From Acidobacteriota bacterium (GTDB taxonomy: Bacteria; Acidobacteriota; Terriglobia; Bryobacterales; Bryobacteraceae), in the NCBI GenBank assembly GCA_025352795.1, contig JANXSF010000013.1, positions 16,176 to 80,175 on the forward strand: DNA of 64,000 nt. Direction: 5' to 3'. This document shows positions 1 to 9,190 of this stretch, one piece after another. A program made the translations under genes and the position numbers. The notes beneath the pieces are model-generated. The model did not search any database and was not told the DNA's origin. It saw nothing but the letters and a program-made list of their open reading frames with translations. Numbering within the stretch: the stretch's first letter is position 1; each line of letters opens with the position of its first letter.

Positions 1-96
1 CACGCGCACCGCTTCCAATGCATCGGACGTTGCCGCCGCGCTAATGGCCGCCTGTGCTTTGCTCGCGATCTGTTGCAGACTCTCTTCAATCATCAT
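1..96 (-). CDS. pheS: Phenylalanyl-tRNA synthetase alpha subunit, N-terminal fragment
   Basis: The first 32 codons of a minus-strand gene that runs off the left edge of the window. The translation starts MMIEESLQQIASKAQ and continues with an alanine-rich helix, which matches the start of the coiled-coil arm of PheS, the catalytic subunit that charges tRNA-Phe. Two ATG codons stand in tandem (94-96 and 91-93); either could be the start. The gene begins on the base after the stop codon of the ankyrin gene, so the two are probably co-transcribed and translationally coupled. The call rests on a short N-terminus only, so it is good but not certain. Confidence 0.7.
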   Translation of the reverse strand, partial: MMIEESLQQIASKAQAAISAAATSDALEAVRV

Positions 97-747
97 TTAA
101 CTCAATAATTCAACTACCCGCGTATGACCTTTTTCACGAGCCATATCTATGGGCTTCTGCCCTTTTTCCGACAACGCAGTTGCATCGGCTTCGTGGGCCA
201 ACAACATCCGCACAATCTCTGCATCGCCACTAGCTGCTGCCGCATGAAGGGCAGTGTAGTTGCCATACTGACGAGCATTCACATCGGCCCCACCGGCCAG
301 TAGCAGTGCCACCACTTCCTTGTTCCGACCCGCTGTGGCCGCGTGCAACGGTTGATTGGCCATGGTGTTTGCCGATTGATCGCGAACATTGGCACCCCTT
401 TCCAGGAGCATTTCCACGGTTCCCAAATGTCCGAAAAAGCAGGCCAGGTGCAGCACGGTCCAACCATCGGAGGAATGTTCCACCAAGTGCACTTCGCCAC
501 TAGCCAGCATTTTCTGCAGCTGTTCGGTGTTGCCCATGGCCGCTGCGGCATAGCCATCCACTGCCGCACCAGCAGCAAGCAACATCAGAGTAATGGCCGG
601 TTGTTTCATATAAACGGATAGCATCAGCGGAGCCATTCCAGCCGATCCTCCGCCGTTAAGCAGCGAGGCATCAGCTTGGACAAGCGCAGACGCCGCCGCT
701 ACATCGCCTTTTTGAATGGCTTCATGCAGCTGTTGTGCAGTGGTCAC
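97..747 (-). CDS. Ankyrin repeat protein
   Basis: A 216-residue protein with a GTG start, preceded by an AAAGGGA ribosome-binding sequence. Residues about 35-215 are successive ankyrin repeats, with motifs such as DGWTVLHLACFFGHL, NQPLHAATAGRNKEVVALLL and NYTALHAAAASGDAEIVRML, each about 33 residues and ending in the LL(A/E)xGAD turn. There is no signal peptide or membrane segment, so it is probably a cytoplasmic protein-binding scaffold. Its partner is unknown. It lies between a hypothetical gene (23 bases upstream) and pheS (directly abutting), which suggests one operon but not a role in translation. Confidence 0.9.
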   Translation of the reverse strand: MTTAQQLHEAIQKGDVAAASALVQADASLLNGGGSAGMAPLMLSVYMKQPAITLMLLAAGAAVDGYAAAAMGNTEQLQKMLASGEVHLVEHSSDGWTVLHLACFFGHLGTVEMLLERGANVRDQSANTMANQPLHAATAGRNKEVVALLLAGGADVNARQYGNYTALHAAAASGDAEIVRMLLAHEADATALSEKGQKPIDMAREKGHTRVVELLS

Positions 748-770
748 AAGAACTACTCCCTTTGGGAAAA

Positions 771-1232
771 TCAGGCCGTCGGTTGGAACAATACGGGATC
801 TTTAGTAGAGTCAAAAGCCAGGTGGTTCAAGTAGAAGGCCAACACATCCCGGTTCAGCTTGTCCTTGAAATTGTCAAAAGTCCGCTTCTGCCAATCGCCA
901 GTCAAATAGGAATTCACGTCTGTCTCTTTGGCGAAAAAACCTTCTTCGTGAGGAATACCCAGAAAGTTTAGAACTTCAATGATAAGGTCCAAATGGCACA
1001 CCAGAACGGCTTGCCCCAGGTCTGAAGCCAGTTCCTGATCCTTTTCCATAAGCCGCCCCCACAACCGCGGCTGAGCCTTGCGCAGCGTTTCTGCATTCAG
1101 CTTATTCAGGTGCAAACGTAACTTCATTCTTTCGAAAAGCTGATACGTCTTTAGCTTGCCTAGGGAAATTGATCGCAGCAGTTGCCCGAAGGCCTCTTCG
1201 CCAAGGCCTTGGTAAATGTCAGAGAGCTCCAT
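771..1232 (-). CDS. Conserved hypothetical protein (helical)
   Basis: A 153-residue protein that I do not recognise. It is rich in charged and leucine residues (for example KLKTYQLFERMKLRLHLNKL) and looks largely alpha-helical and cytoplasmic, with no signal sequence or membrane span. ATG at 1230-1232 is chosen; a TTG one codon upstream is the alternative. It is the first gene of the minus-strand run leading through the ankyrin gene to pheS. It diverges from the transketolase operon, with about 58 bases between the starts, so both promoters must lie in that space. Confidence 0.65.
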   Translation of the reverse strand: MELSDIYQGLGEEAFGQLLRSISLGKLKTYQLFERMKLRLHLNKLNAETLRKAQPRLWGRLMEKDQELASDLGQAVLVCHLDLIIEVLNFLGIPHEEGFFAKETDVNSYLTGDWQKRTFDNFKDKLNRDVLAFYLNHLAFDSTKDPVLFQPTA

Positions 1233-1290
1233 CAAATGAAGAGTAGCATAACAGCGGCCCTTTGATGGAAAGTGCTACATTCTAAAGAGC

Positions 1291-2112
1291 ATGAAAAAGA
1301 CCAGTAATGTGCCGGAATTGCAGGAAATCTGCCGCACAGTCCGTCGCCACATAGTAACGATGATTACTGAGGCAAAGAGTGGCCATCCAGGCGGATCGCT
1401 TTCCGCCGTGGAAATTTTAACCACACTGTTTTTCGATGTCCTGCGACATGATCCAGCCAACCCCACTTGGCCGGAGCGTGACCGGTTCATCCTTTCCAAA
1501 GGTCACGCCGCCCCTGTGCTGTATTCGGTGATGGCCGAATGCGGGTACACGCCCATTGAAACATTGAACACGCTGCGTACCATCGGCTCAATTTATCAGG
1601 GCCACCCGGACCGCCGCTACATCCCTGCACTGGAAGCATCCACCGGATCGCTGGGTGTGGGCTTGAGTCTGGGACTTGGTATGGCTGAAGCAGCCCGCCT
1701 GGATAAAAGTCCAACGCGTGTATTTGTTGTGCTGGGCGATGGCGAAATTCAGGAAGGTCAAATTTGGGAATCGGCTATGTATGGTGCATTCCACAAATTG
1801 GACAACATCGTAGCGATTCTGGATTACAACCGCATTCAGTTAGACGGTTGGGTAAAAGACATTATGGAGCTGGAACCGTTGGCCGATAAATGGCGTGCCT
1901 TTGGTTGGCACGTAATTGAAGTGGATGGCCATGACGTGGCCAAATTGCAAGGTGCCTTTGCCGATGCCGCAAGCACCAAGGGCAAGCCCACCATTCTGAT
2001 GGCCCACACGATTAAGGGCAAGGGTGTATCGTTCATGGAAAACAATCCCAAGTTCCATGGCATGGCACCCACCAAAGAAGAGTTGGCAATGGCGTTGAAG
2101 GAGATCGGCTAA
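1291..2112 (+). CDS. Transketolase, N-terminal (TPP-binding) subunit
   Basis: A 273-residue protein covering the thiamine-diphosphate-binding half of transketolase. Visible motifs are the SKGHAAPVLY and GSLGVGLSLGLGMAEAAR segments and the TPP motif GDGEIQEGQIWE followed by NRIQLDG. Transketolase moves two-carbon ketol units between sugar phosphates in the pentose phosphate pathway. Here the enzyme is split: the Pyr/C-terminal half is the next gene. The stop codon TAA and the next ATG share one base (TAATG at 2110-2114), which implies translational coupling and stoichiometric production. Split transketolases are common in bacteria and archaea, but some belong to specialised ketose transfer, so the exact substrate is not proven. 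Confidence 0.93.
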   Translation: MKKTSNVPELQEICRTVRRHIVTMITEAKSGHPGGSLSAVEILTTLFFDVLRHDPANPTWPERDRFILSKGHAAPVLYSVMAECGYTPIETLNTLRTIGSIYQGHPDRRYIPALEASTGSLGVGLSLGLGMAEAARLDKSPTRVFVVLGDGEIQEGQIWESAMYGAFHKLDNIVAILDYNRIQLDGWVKDIMELEPLADKWRAFGWHVIEVDGHDVAKLQGAFADAASTKGKPTILMAHTIKGKGVSFMENNPKFHGMAPTKEELAMALKEIG

Positions 2113-3080
2113 TGGCTGCGAACGGTAAGTATGAATTAAAGTTAGGAGCAGCCACGCGCGAAGCTTTCGGCAAGGCGCTGGTGGAACTGGGGAAAGAGAA
2201 TCCAAACGTAGTCGTTTGCGATGCTGACCTTTCCAAGTCCACTTACACACATTGGTTTGGTCAGGAGTTTCCTGATCGATTCTTTTCCTGTGGGATCGCT
2301 GAATCCAACATGGTCTCCATTGGCGCGGGTATGTCGGCCAGTGGGAAAATTGCTTTTGTGGCCAGCTTCGCCGCCTTCGTCATGAACAAAGGCTTTGAAC
2401 AATTGCGCGTCACCGTTGCCTACCCCAGAGTGAATCTCAAGGTGGTGGGAACACACAGTGGAATTTCCATTGGGGAAGATGGCCCATCGCAGATGAGCGT
2501 TGAGGATATCGGCCTTGCCTGTTCCTTAGCGGGATTCACTGTGATTTGTCCATCAGACGAAGTTTCCACTTTTGCATTGGTCAAGGCTGCCGCCTATTTT
2601 GACGGTCCTGTGTTCATTCGGGTCGGCCGCGTGAAGGTGGCATCTATCTATCAACCCGGCCATACATTCGAAATTGGTAAGTCCATTCAACTGACCGATG
2701 GCAACGACGTCACTATCATTTCCCATGGTCTGATGGTGGCTGAAGCGCTTAAGGCAGTGGACGTACTTGCCGCTGAAGGCATTGCTGCCAGAGTGATTGA
2801 CATGCATACCGTCAAACCAATTGATCGGGATGCCATCACCAAAGCAGCCAAAGATACCGGAGCCATTGCCGTTGTGGAAGAACATTTTGTGGAAACAGGT
2901 TTAGGTGTTCGCGTGGCCCAAGTGGTTGCTGAAACACATCCCTGCATTATGGAATTCCATGGTGTTGGCGATTGCTACGCGGAATCAGGAACGCCGGAAC
3001 AGGTGTTGGAAAAATACCATATGAACGCCGCAGCAGTAGTTGAAACTGCGCGTCGCGCCGTGCGCCGTAAAAGTAAATAA
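2112..3080 (+). CDS. Transketolase, C-terminal subunit
   Basis: A 322-residue protein equivalent to the pyrimidine-binding and C-terminal domains of transketolase. It contains the segment DRFFSCGIAESNMVSIGAG, in which the E of GIAE activates TPP, and a C-terminal regulatory fold (residues about 190-320, with VIDMHTVKPIDRDAI and VVEEHFVETGLG). It pairs with the upstream N-terminal subunit to form the active enzyme. It is coupled by one-base stop/start overlaps to the gene before it and to the histidine kinase after it (TAATG at 3078-3082), so four genes from 1291 to 4443 form one transcription unit. Confidence 0.93.
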   Translation: MAANGKYELKLGAATREAFGKALVELGKENPNVVVCDADLSKSTYTHWFGQEFPDRFFSCGIAESNMVSIGAGMSASGKIAFVASFAAFVMNKGFEQLRVTVAYPRVNLKVVGTHSGISIGEDGPSQMSVEDIGLACSLAGFTVICPSDEVSTFALVKAAAYFDGPVFIRVGRVKVASIYQPGHTFEIGKSIQLTDGNDVTIISHGLMVAEALKAVDVLAAEGIAARVIDMHTVKPIDRDAITKAAKDTGAIAVVEEHFVETGLGVRVAQVVAETHPCIMEFHGVGDCYAESGTPEQVLEKYHMNAAAVVETARRAVRRKSK

Positions 3081-3733
3081 TGGCGGATCAGCCTACCGCT
3101 ACGCAAAACCTGATCTCCCATATCCATCACAGGGAAGTGGAATCGGCTCGTATTGCCCGCATTCTGCATGATCAGGTGGGTCAGGTTTTAAGTGCCGTAG
3201 GCCTTCAGCTAGCAGTTCTTCGAATGGATTTTGTGGAAACAATTCCTGAATTAGGCCCACGCACCTCAGAGATTCAGGATATGCTTGAGCAGGCCATGTC
3301 TCAGGTACGCGAAGTTAGCTACGAATTAAATCCGAATATTGTGGAGCGCACAGGCATCGCCTATGCCCTGGACAGACTGGCGGGAAGATATCGGCAATCT
3401 ATGTCGGCAACCTTGCGCTTAAATATTCACTCAGGAATTCAGTTGAAGTTACCGCTGGCCAATGCATTTTATAAAGTGGCCGACCTGGCGTTGGATAACG
3501 TCACACGCCATTCCCAGGCAACACAAGTTGAAGTGCTATTAAAGAGCACCAATCAAGGAGCGGTTTTGGAAATTAAGGACAATGGGAAAGGGTTTGATAC
3601 CGAGCTGCCGTCTTCAGGCTTAGGCATTCAACTGATGCGCAATTATGCTGAGCAATCTCGTGGAACTTTTGTACTACAAACCGGACTGGGAAAGGGTACA
3701 ATAGTGAAAGTTTGGAGCACAGAAAATTGTTGA
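3080..3733 (+). CDS. Soluble NarL/DesK-type sensor histidine kinase
   Basis: A 217-residue protein with a HisKA_3 dimerisation and phosphoacceptor domain (RILHDQVGQVLSAVG, phospho-accepting His30) and an HATPase domain (ALDNVTRHSQ, IKDNGKGFD, GLGIQLMRNYAE). It has no transmembrane segment and no recognisable sensor domain: the first 20 residues lead straight into HisKA_3. Input must therefore come from the cytoplasm or from a partner protein. It is coupled to the transketolase upstream by a TAATG overlap and is followed by a LuxR-type response regulator, its obvious partner. Confidence 0.92.
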   Translation: MADQPTATQNLISHIHHREVESARIARILHDQVGQVLSAVGLQLAVLRMDFVETIPELGPRTSEIQDMLEQAMSQVREVSYELNPNIVERTGIAYALDRLAGRYRQSMSATLRLNIHSGIQLKLPLANAFYKVADLALDNVTRHSQATQVEVLLKSTNQGAVLEIKDNGKGFDTELPSSGLGIQLMRNYAEQSRGTFVLQTGLGKGTIVKVWSTENC

Positions 3734-3762
3734 CTCCACAAAATGGAATCGGGAAAAATACT

Positions 3763-4443
3763 ATGACTTATGATCTTCTACTGGTAGATGATCACAAAAT
3801 TATGAGGGATGGAATAAAAGCTATCCTCAAATTTACCGACGAATTTAGAGTAGTTGGAGAAGCGGAAACTGGTACGGATGCAGTTCAAATGTGCAGGAAA
3901 TCGAATCCCCACATTGTACTGATGGACATCGGATTGCCAGGACTCAACGGGATTGAAGCAACCACGGAAATCCTGCGTCATTGCCCCGACGTAAAAATCA
4001 TCGTCCTATCAATGTACGATGATGAACACTCTGTAGTCGGCGCAATTCGCGGCGGAGCTCGGGCTTTTGTATTAAAGCGCGCCTCCGATAGTGATCTTCT
4101 TGACGCGTTGCGTACAGTGGCCAAAGGTGGCTCCTACTTAAGCCCTCAAGTTTCAGATCGTCTACTCACGCGCATTCAGCGCGGCGACTTAGAAAACAAG
4201 CCACTACCTGGTGTACTGGAAGGTCTTTCTCCACGTGAATTGCAAGTTCTACGTCTGGTTGCCGAAGGCAAAACCAGCAAAGAAATTGCTGTGCTGTTGG
4301 ATTTAGGACTGCAAACAGTTCGTAGCTATCGCAAGACCATGATGAAGAAGCTGAACGTGAATAACGTTGCCGGCTTAACCCAACTGGCCCTTGCCGCTGG
4401 CGTCACCAGATTCGGACAACCAGAAATTCTGCCCGTCGCATAG
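3763..4443 (+). CDS. NarL/FixJ-family response regulator
   Basis: A 226-residue regulator with a receiver domain (DD at 9-10, phosphoacceptor Asp55 in LMDIGLPGLNG, Lys at the end of FVLKRA) and a C-terminal LuxR-type helix-turn-helix (LSPRELQVLRLVAEGKTSKEI, residues about 160-215). ATG at 3763 is chosen because the receiver fold starts at MTYDLLLVDD. A longer in-frame start at 3712 would add 17 unrelated residues and overlap the kinase gene. It is the cognate partner of the kinase at 3080-3733 and probably a DNA-binding transcription factor. Its targets are not evident; the co-transcribed transketolase genes hint at carbohydrate metabolism. Confidence 0.92.
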   Translation: MTYDLLLVDDHKIMRDGIKAILKFTDEFRVVGEAETGTDAVQMCRKSNPHIVLMDIGLPGLNGIEATTEILRHCPDVKIIVLSMYDDEHSVVGAIRGGARAFVLKRASDSDLLDALRTVAKGGSYLSPQVSDRLLTRIQRGDLENKPLPGVLEGLSPRELQVLRLVAEGKTSKEIAVLLDLGLQTVRSYRKTMMKKLNVNNVAGLTQLALAAGVTRFGQPEILPVA

Positions 4444-4673
4444 AGCCAATTTAATCCCATTGGGGTGGACTGGATCTATACGATGCACGTGTTCATTTTT
4501 TCAAATTCCCGTCGGTAAATCGGCAGGCTGAATGCCTGCCCCACATTTGACTTGCTTACTTACAGGAGTTCCACTGGTCTCAAACACCCTAATTGCCTTT
4601 GTGGGACAGGCGGTTTCGCCTGCCAAGTCCGCTAGCGGACTTTCTTGAGACCTTCGAGTGCGTGGGAAACTTC
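4444..4673 (+). repeat. Convergent intergenic space with palindromic repeat A (18-bp core at 4625-4642)
   Basis: This gene-free space separates the 3' ends of the response regulator (+) and metH (-). It holds a perfect 18-base palindrome AAGTCCGCTAGCGGACTT at 4625-4642, preceded by GTGGGACAGGCGGTTTCGCCTGCC (itself a hairpin, aggcg/cgcct) and followed by a CGAGTG..TGGGAAA tail. Another hairpin, ggcaggc/gcctgcc, lies near 4528-4546. The same palindrome with the same left and right neighbours recurs at 21472-21489, also between convergent genes, so this is a dispersed REP-like repeat. It may act as a bidirectional transcription barrier. Confidence 0.7.
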
Positions 4674-7600
4674 TTAATTCGCTTCAACTAGCGACTCTTC
4701 CATCGCTTCGCTCGCCGTAAAATAAGCACAATCAGGATGATGGAACACAAGCGCGCTGACGCTTGCTTCTGGTTCCATCATCATCCCTTCCGTCAATTGC
4801 ACGCCGATTTCCTCAGGCCGCAACAGCTTCCAGATTCCCAATTGATCATCCAGATTCGGACACGCCGGATACCCGAAACTATAACGCTTTCCCTGATAGC
4901 GTGAAACAAATCGTTCCGCCATGGAAAGTGTCGGCGGATCTGGGAATCCCCAATCTTCGCGAATTCTCCGATGCAGCCATTCCGCACACCCTTCTGCCGT
5001 TTCAATCGCCAACGCCTGCAAGGCATGGGCTCGGAAGTACTCACCGGCTTGCTTAGCTTTTTCCGAATACTCACGCACCCCTTCTCCGGCACTGACAACG
5101 AACAGGCTGATCTGATCACGCCGAACCCCTTCTGCGGGAGGCATAACGTAATCGCTCAAACAGAATCCGTCTTCCTTCGGCTGACGTCCAAAGCGGAACG
5201 TATGCACTGGAGTGGCAGCGCCTGGTTCAAACAAATGGATGGCGTTCTCTTCCCTTTCCGCTTCAAAGAACTGCCAGACCGCCCGAACCTTCATGAACGT
5301 CGCCGCTTCCAGTTTCACTTGTTCCATATTGTGAAACAGCGAAAGCGCCTTTTCATCCCGATCCGCCAACATCTTTTCAAAGTTCCCCTTAAAGCCCATA
5401 TGACGGCCAAACAACATGAACGGGTTGATGTAGCTCCACACTTCCGATAACTGAGGAACAGTGCGAACCTTGCGCTCCAACGACGGAGCAACGGGAATTG
5501 GAATATCCAATCGCACTTTGGAAGAACGAACTGTGGAGGTGTTGATCACCGGAGCAACTACCGGAACTTCCACATCGCGGTCCGGATCAAACGTGTGCTG
5601 CCGCAGCGTCTCTTCGCGCGTCGCTGGATCCATAATCTCATTCATCAAGCGCAATCCCGTCATGGCATCTTTTGCATAGAACACAGACGACTTGTAAGCC
5701 GGAGCGATCTTGGTTAAAGTGAACCGTTCGGAAAGCGCCGCGCCACCCACCAGCAGCGGAACAGCGATCCCCGCATCGCGGAAATCGCCAGCAGTGATCA
5801 CCATTTGCTGGGTGCTCTTGACCAAAAGTCCAGAGAGCCCAATGGCATCCGGTTTGTGTTCGCGATAGGCGTCAATTAAAGCATCGGGAAGCACCTTGAT
5901 TCCCAAGTTCACTACTTCATAACCGTTATTCGAAAGGATGATCTCCACCAGGTTCTTGCCGATATCGTGGACGTCACCCTTCACCGTAGCTAACACCACT
6001 TTGCCGCGAGCCGCCGTATCGGCCTTGGTCATGAACTTTTCCAGATGCCCCACGGCAGCCTTCATCGCTTCAGCTGATTGCAATACTTCAGCAACAATCA
6101 ATTCGTTGTTGTTGAACAGACGACCCACTTCGGTCATCCCCTTCATCAGTTGACCATTGACTACGTCCAGTGGCGAAACGCCTTCGGCCAGCTTCAGATC
6201 CAGATCGGGAATCAAGCCTTCTTTGCTGCCTTCAATAATATAGTTGGCCAAGCGGTCATCCAACGGCAACGCCGCTGCTGCCTTCTTGTCCTTTGGAGCA
6301 GCCCCACGGAAATGGTCAGCAATGGCCGCAATGTTGAACTGATTCACAGCCACGCGTTGATTGGGCAACTGTTCCCGCCAATCGGAAGGAACGTTCGTTA
6401 GGTCTGCTGCATGAGCATGATCCTCAGCCACTTCAGTGGGTGGCGTGTTGAACAACAGATGCTCCGCCAGTCGCCGCTCTTTTTCAGGGATGGACGCAAA
6501 GCGCTCCAACTTTTCCGCATTGACAATCGCCAGATCCAGACCTGCCTTGGTGGCGTAATACAAGAAAACAGAATTGACAATCTCACGCGCGTTAGCAGGC
6601 AATCCGAAGCTGATGTTAGAAACACCCAACACTGTTTTGACGCCGGGGATCTGCTGCTTAATCATGCGCAACGATTCAATGGTTTCCACCGAACCGCCAA
6701 TGTAATTTTCATCGCCGGTGGCGCAGGGGAATACCAGCGGATCAATGATGATATCTTCCACTGGAATGCCATACTTTTCCGTCAGTAATTTGACAGACCG
6801 TTGCGCCACTTCCAGCTTCCGCTCACGCGAAAAAGCTTGTGCCTGAATGGGATCTTCATCAATTGTGCCCACCACCAATGCCGCTCCGTAGCGCTTGGCA
6901 ATGGGACACATAATCTCAAATTTCTCTTCACCGTCTTCCAGGTTGATCGAATTGATGATGCTCTTACCCTGACAGTAAGTCAGTGACAGTTCAACAGCCT
7001 TGGGGTCCGTTGTGTCTATCATGATCGGCACTTTAATTTTCTTGATCAGCAGATCATAGAAGAAAGGAATATCCGAAATCTCATCGCGATCACTCGACTG
7101 CAGGCAGACGTCAATGACATGGGCTCCATTGCGAACCTGGCGTCGTGCAATGTCTGTGGCTTCTTCCCACTTATCTTCCGTCACCATGTTCTTGAACAGG
7201 CGGGACCCAATTACGTTGGTGCGTTCCCCAACGATCAATGGACGACTGGAATCATCGGCCTCAACCAATTCGATTCCGGAATAAAAGCTGCGTCCCAAAG
7301 TTCCTGGAGCAACGCGCGGCTTCTTGCCCACAACCATCTTGGCCATGGACGCGATGTGCGCCGGAGTGCTTCCACAGCATCCACCCAGAATGTTGATCCA
7401 GCCGTGGTCGACAAATTTTTCCAACTGCGCCGCTAGGGAATCTGGCGATTCAGGAAACGTGCCGTCTTCATTCGGTAATCCAGCATTTGGATAACAGGAA
7501 ACGCGCGACGACGCCAGTTCATGAATGGTGCGCATATGGTCGGTCATGTGTTCCGGTCCGGTGGCGCAATTCAATCCAATGGAAAATAGATCGGCGTACA

Positions 7601-8261
7601 TCAGCGAAGTGGTGAAAGCATCGGCTGCCTGTCCTGCTAACATGGTGCCGTTCAGTTCAATCGACCCTGACACCATAACCGGAATGCGATAACCGTATTC
7701 TTCGCCCACCTTATCAATCGCCACAATGGCAGCTTTGATAGTTCTTGTGTCAATAGAAGTTTCCACCATTAAGACGTCGGAACCGCCGTCCACCAGCCCC
7801 TTGGCTTGAACGTAGAAATTCTCCACCAGTTCGGGAAAAGTGATCCCGCCGGTTACAGAAATGGATTTGGTGGTAGGCCCCATGGAACCTGCCACAAAGC
7901 GGATGCGACTTGGTTCGTCAAATTCAGCGGCCACTTTACGAGCCAGTTCCGCCGCCATTTTGCTGAGAATATACGCATCAGCACCAAGCCCGAAATCTTC
8001 CAGAACAATGGGAGTGGATCCGAACGAATTGGTTTCCACAATGTCCGATCCGGCGGCATAGTAGGCGCGGTGGATGTCTTCAATCACATCAGGACGGGTG
8101 CGCACAAGTTGCTCTGGGCAACCTTCCTGCTTTACGCCACCGAAGTCCTCAACCGTAAGATTGCGTTGGTGGATCATGGTTCCCATGGCTCCATCCAACA
8201 CCAGGATGCGATTATTCAGGGCTGCTTGAAGAGCCTCGTAACGGACTTTTCGATCTATCAT
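4674..8261 (-). CDS. metH: Cobalamin-dependent methionine synthase
   Basis: A full-length 1195-residue MetH, which transfers the methyl group of 5-methyltetrahydrofolate to homocysteine through methylcobalamin. All modules are visible in order: homocysteine-binding barrel (about 1-320, zinc ligands Cys232 in NCATG and Cys294-Cys295 in GGCCGST), pterin-binding barrel (about 340-610), B12 cap helices (about 640-740), Rossmann B12 domain with the DVHDIGKN motif (axial His765), and the SAM-dependent reactivation domain (about 900-1195, with RYSFGYPACPNLDD). It follows the PhoB-like regulator gene by 32 bases. I see no cobalamin or SAM riboswitch ahead of it, so control would come from the upstream promoter. 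Confidence 0.98.
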   Translation of the reverse strand: MIDRKVRYEALQAALNNRILVLDGAMGTMIHQRNLTVEDFGGVKQEGCPEQLVRTRPDVIEDIHRAYYAAGSDIVETNSFGSTPIVLEDFGLGADAYILSKMAAELARKVAAEFDEPSRIRFVAGSMGPTTKSISVTGGITFPELVENFYVQAKGLVDGGSDVLMVETSIDTRTIKAAIVAIDKVGEEYGYRIPVMVSGSIELNGTMLAGQAADAFTTSLMYADLFSIGLNCATGPEHMTDHMRTIHELASSRVSCYPNAGLPNEDGTFPESPDSLAAQLEKFVDHGWINILGGCCGSTPAHIASMAKMVVGKKPRVAPGTLGRSFYSGIELVEADDSSRPLIVGERTNVIGSRLFKNMVTEDKWEEATDIARRQVRNGAHVIDVCLQSSDRDEISDIPFFYDLLIKKIKVPIMIDTTDPKAVELSLTYCQGKSIINSINLEDGEEKFEIMCPIAKRYGAALVVGTIDEDPIQAQAFSRERKLEVAQRSVKLLTEKYGIPVEDIIIDPLVFPCATGDENYIGGSVETIESLRMIKQQIPGVKTVLGVSNISFGLPANAREIVNSVFLYYATKAGLDLAIVNAEKLERFASIPEKERRLAEHLLFNTPPTEVAEDHAHAADLTNVPSDWREQLPNQRVAVNQFNIAAIADHFRGAAPKDKKAAAALPLDDRLANYIIEGSKEGLIPDLDLKLAEGVSPLDVVNGQLMKGMTEVGRLFNNNELIVAEVLQSAEAMKAAVGHLEKFMTKADTAARGKVVLATVKGDVHDIGKNLVEIILSNNGYEVVNLGIKVLPDALIDAYREHKPDAIGLSGLLVKSTQQMVITAGDFRDAGIAVPLLVGGAALSERFTLTKIAPAYKSSVFYAKDAMTGLRLMNEIMDPATREETLRQHTFDPDRDVEVPVVAPVINTSTVRSSKVRLDIPIPVAPSLERKVRTVPQLSEVWSYINPFMLFGRHMGFKGNFEKMLADRDEKALSLFHNMEQVKLEAATFMKVRAVWQFFEAEREENAIHLFEPGAATPVHTFRFGRQPKEDGFCLSDYVMPPAEGVRRDQISLFVVSAGEGVREYSEKAKQAGEYFRAHALQALAIETAEGCAEWLHRRIREDWGFPDPPTLSMAERFVSRYQGKRYSFGYPACPNLDDQLGIWKLLRPEEIGVQLTEGMMMEPEASVSALVFHHPDCAYFTASEAMEESLVEAN

Positions 8262-8293
8262 GCGGTTTTTCCATTATCGCATGCAAGGGCAAT

Positions 8294-9031
8294 TTACGAC
8301 GCCACGCCAATGGATTCCACTTCGGCAGCATCGCCTAAGGGAGCATCCACTGCGGGGTGATGAAAACTGTAGCCGAAGCCCCTTACAGAACGGATGTAGG
8401 TGGGGTTCGCTGGATCTGCTTCCACTTTTTGCCGTAGTCTTAGAATGTAAACGTCCACCGTGCGATCCGTCACAGCCCGGTCATGTCCCCATACACCATC
8501 CAGCAGTTGTTCGCGGCTGAATACAATGCCGGGACGAATCATTAAAAATTCCAGTAGTTTGAATTCTGTTGCCGTTAGTTGAAGTTCCTGGGCGTCCAGG
8601 ATCACGCGACAACTGGACCGATCCAGTTCCAAACCACCAGACTTCAGGGTCCGCTGTTGGGATTGCTGGCCGCGGAACTGAATTTTTACTCTAGCCAGCA
8701 GTTCCCGGACGAAAAACGGCTTTACGATATAGTCATTGGCACCCAACTCCAAACCGACAATTCGGTCTGTTTCGGAAGCTCGTGCGGTGAGGAAAATCAC
8801 AGGAATATGGGCCAATTCGGTATTGGCTCGGATCCCTTTACAGATATCTAGACCGTCGCTATCGGGAAGCATGATGTCCAGGATGATCAAATCCGGCTTT
8901 TCACGCCGAAACAGTTCAATGGCACCTTTACCAGTTTGCGATCCGCCGAACGCATATCCTTCTTTTTCCAGGTTGTACTTAAGAAGTGCGAACAGATCTG
9001 AATCGTCTTCAATCAACACGATTTTTTTCAT
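8294..9031 (-). CDS. OmpR/PhoB-family response regulator
   Basis: A 245-residue regulator: receiver domain (DD at 9-10, phosphoacceptor Asp52 in LDIMLPDSDG, Lys in YIVKPF) and a winged-helix DNA-binding domain (LTATEFKLLEFLMIRP, VDVYILRLRQKVE, VRGFGYSF). ATG at 9031 is chosen because MKKIVLIEDD is the natural domain start and AGGTG stands in front of it; an in-frame extension to 9115 lacks support. PhoB-like by sequence. The most likely partner is the PhoR-like kinase at 10235-11671, but a PEP-CTERM gene with its own terminator lies between them. metH follows after 32 bases. Confidence 0.93.
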   Translation of the reverse strand: MKKIVLIEDDSDLFALLKYNLEKEGYAFGGSQTGKGAIELFRREKPDLIILDIMLPDSDGLDICKGIRANTELAHIPVIFLTARASETDRIVGLELGANDYIVKPFFVRELLARVKIQFRGQQSQQRTLKSGGLELDRSSCRVILDAQELQLTATEFKLLEFLMIRPGIVFSREQLLDGVWGHDRAVTDRTVDVYILRLRQKVEADPANPTYIRSVRGFGYSFHHPAVDAPLGDAAEVESIGVAS

Positions 9032-9142
9032 TTTGGGTTCACCTAATACAGTATCAGAGGCAATGTAACAGTTAAATGACGACTCTGTTAAAAATCGTAA
9101 CAAGTTGCGGGACAAAGATTCTGGGGGGGGCGAAATAAAAAA

Positions 9143-9167
9143 TGCGGCTCCCTTTCGGGAAGCCGCA
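9143..9167 (-). terminator. Rho-independent terminator after the PEP-CTERM gene
   Basis: Read on the minus strand this is GCGGCTTCCCGAAAGGGAGCCGC, a strong GC stem with a GAAA loop and one bulged base, followed by ATTTTTTATTT. It lies 24 bases after the stop of the PEP-CTERM gene and should separate that transcript from the response regulator gene downstream. Confidence 0.88.
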
Positions 9168-9190
9168 GACTTTTGACTCGAAAATTGTAA

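Noticed and set aside
4444..4673. Intrinsic terminator for the response regulator or metH
   Set aside because: The stems lack a following T-run on either strand, so I list the region as a repeat rather than a terminator.
8262..8293. Cobalamin or SAM riboswitch ahead of metH
   Set aside because: Only 32 bases separate metH from the preceding gene, too short for either riboswitch, and no conserved box was seen.
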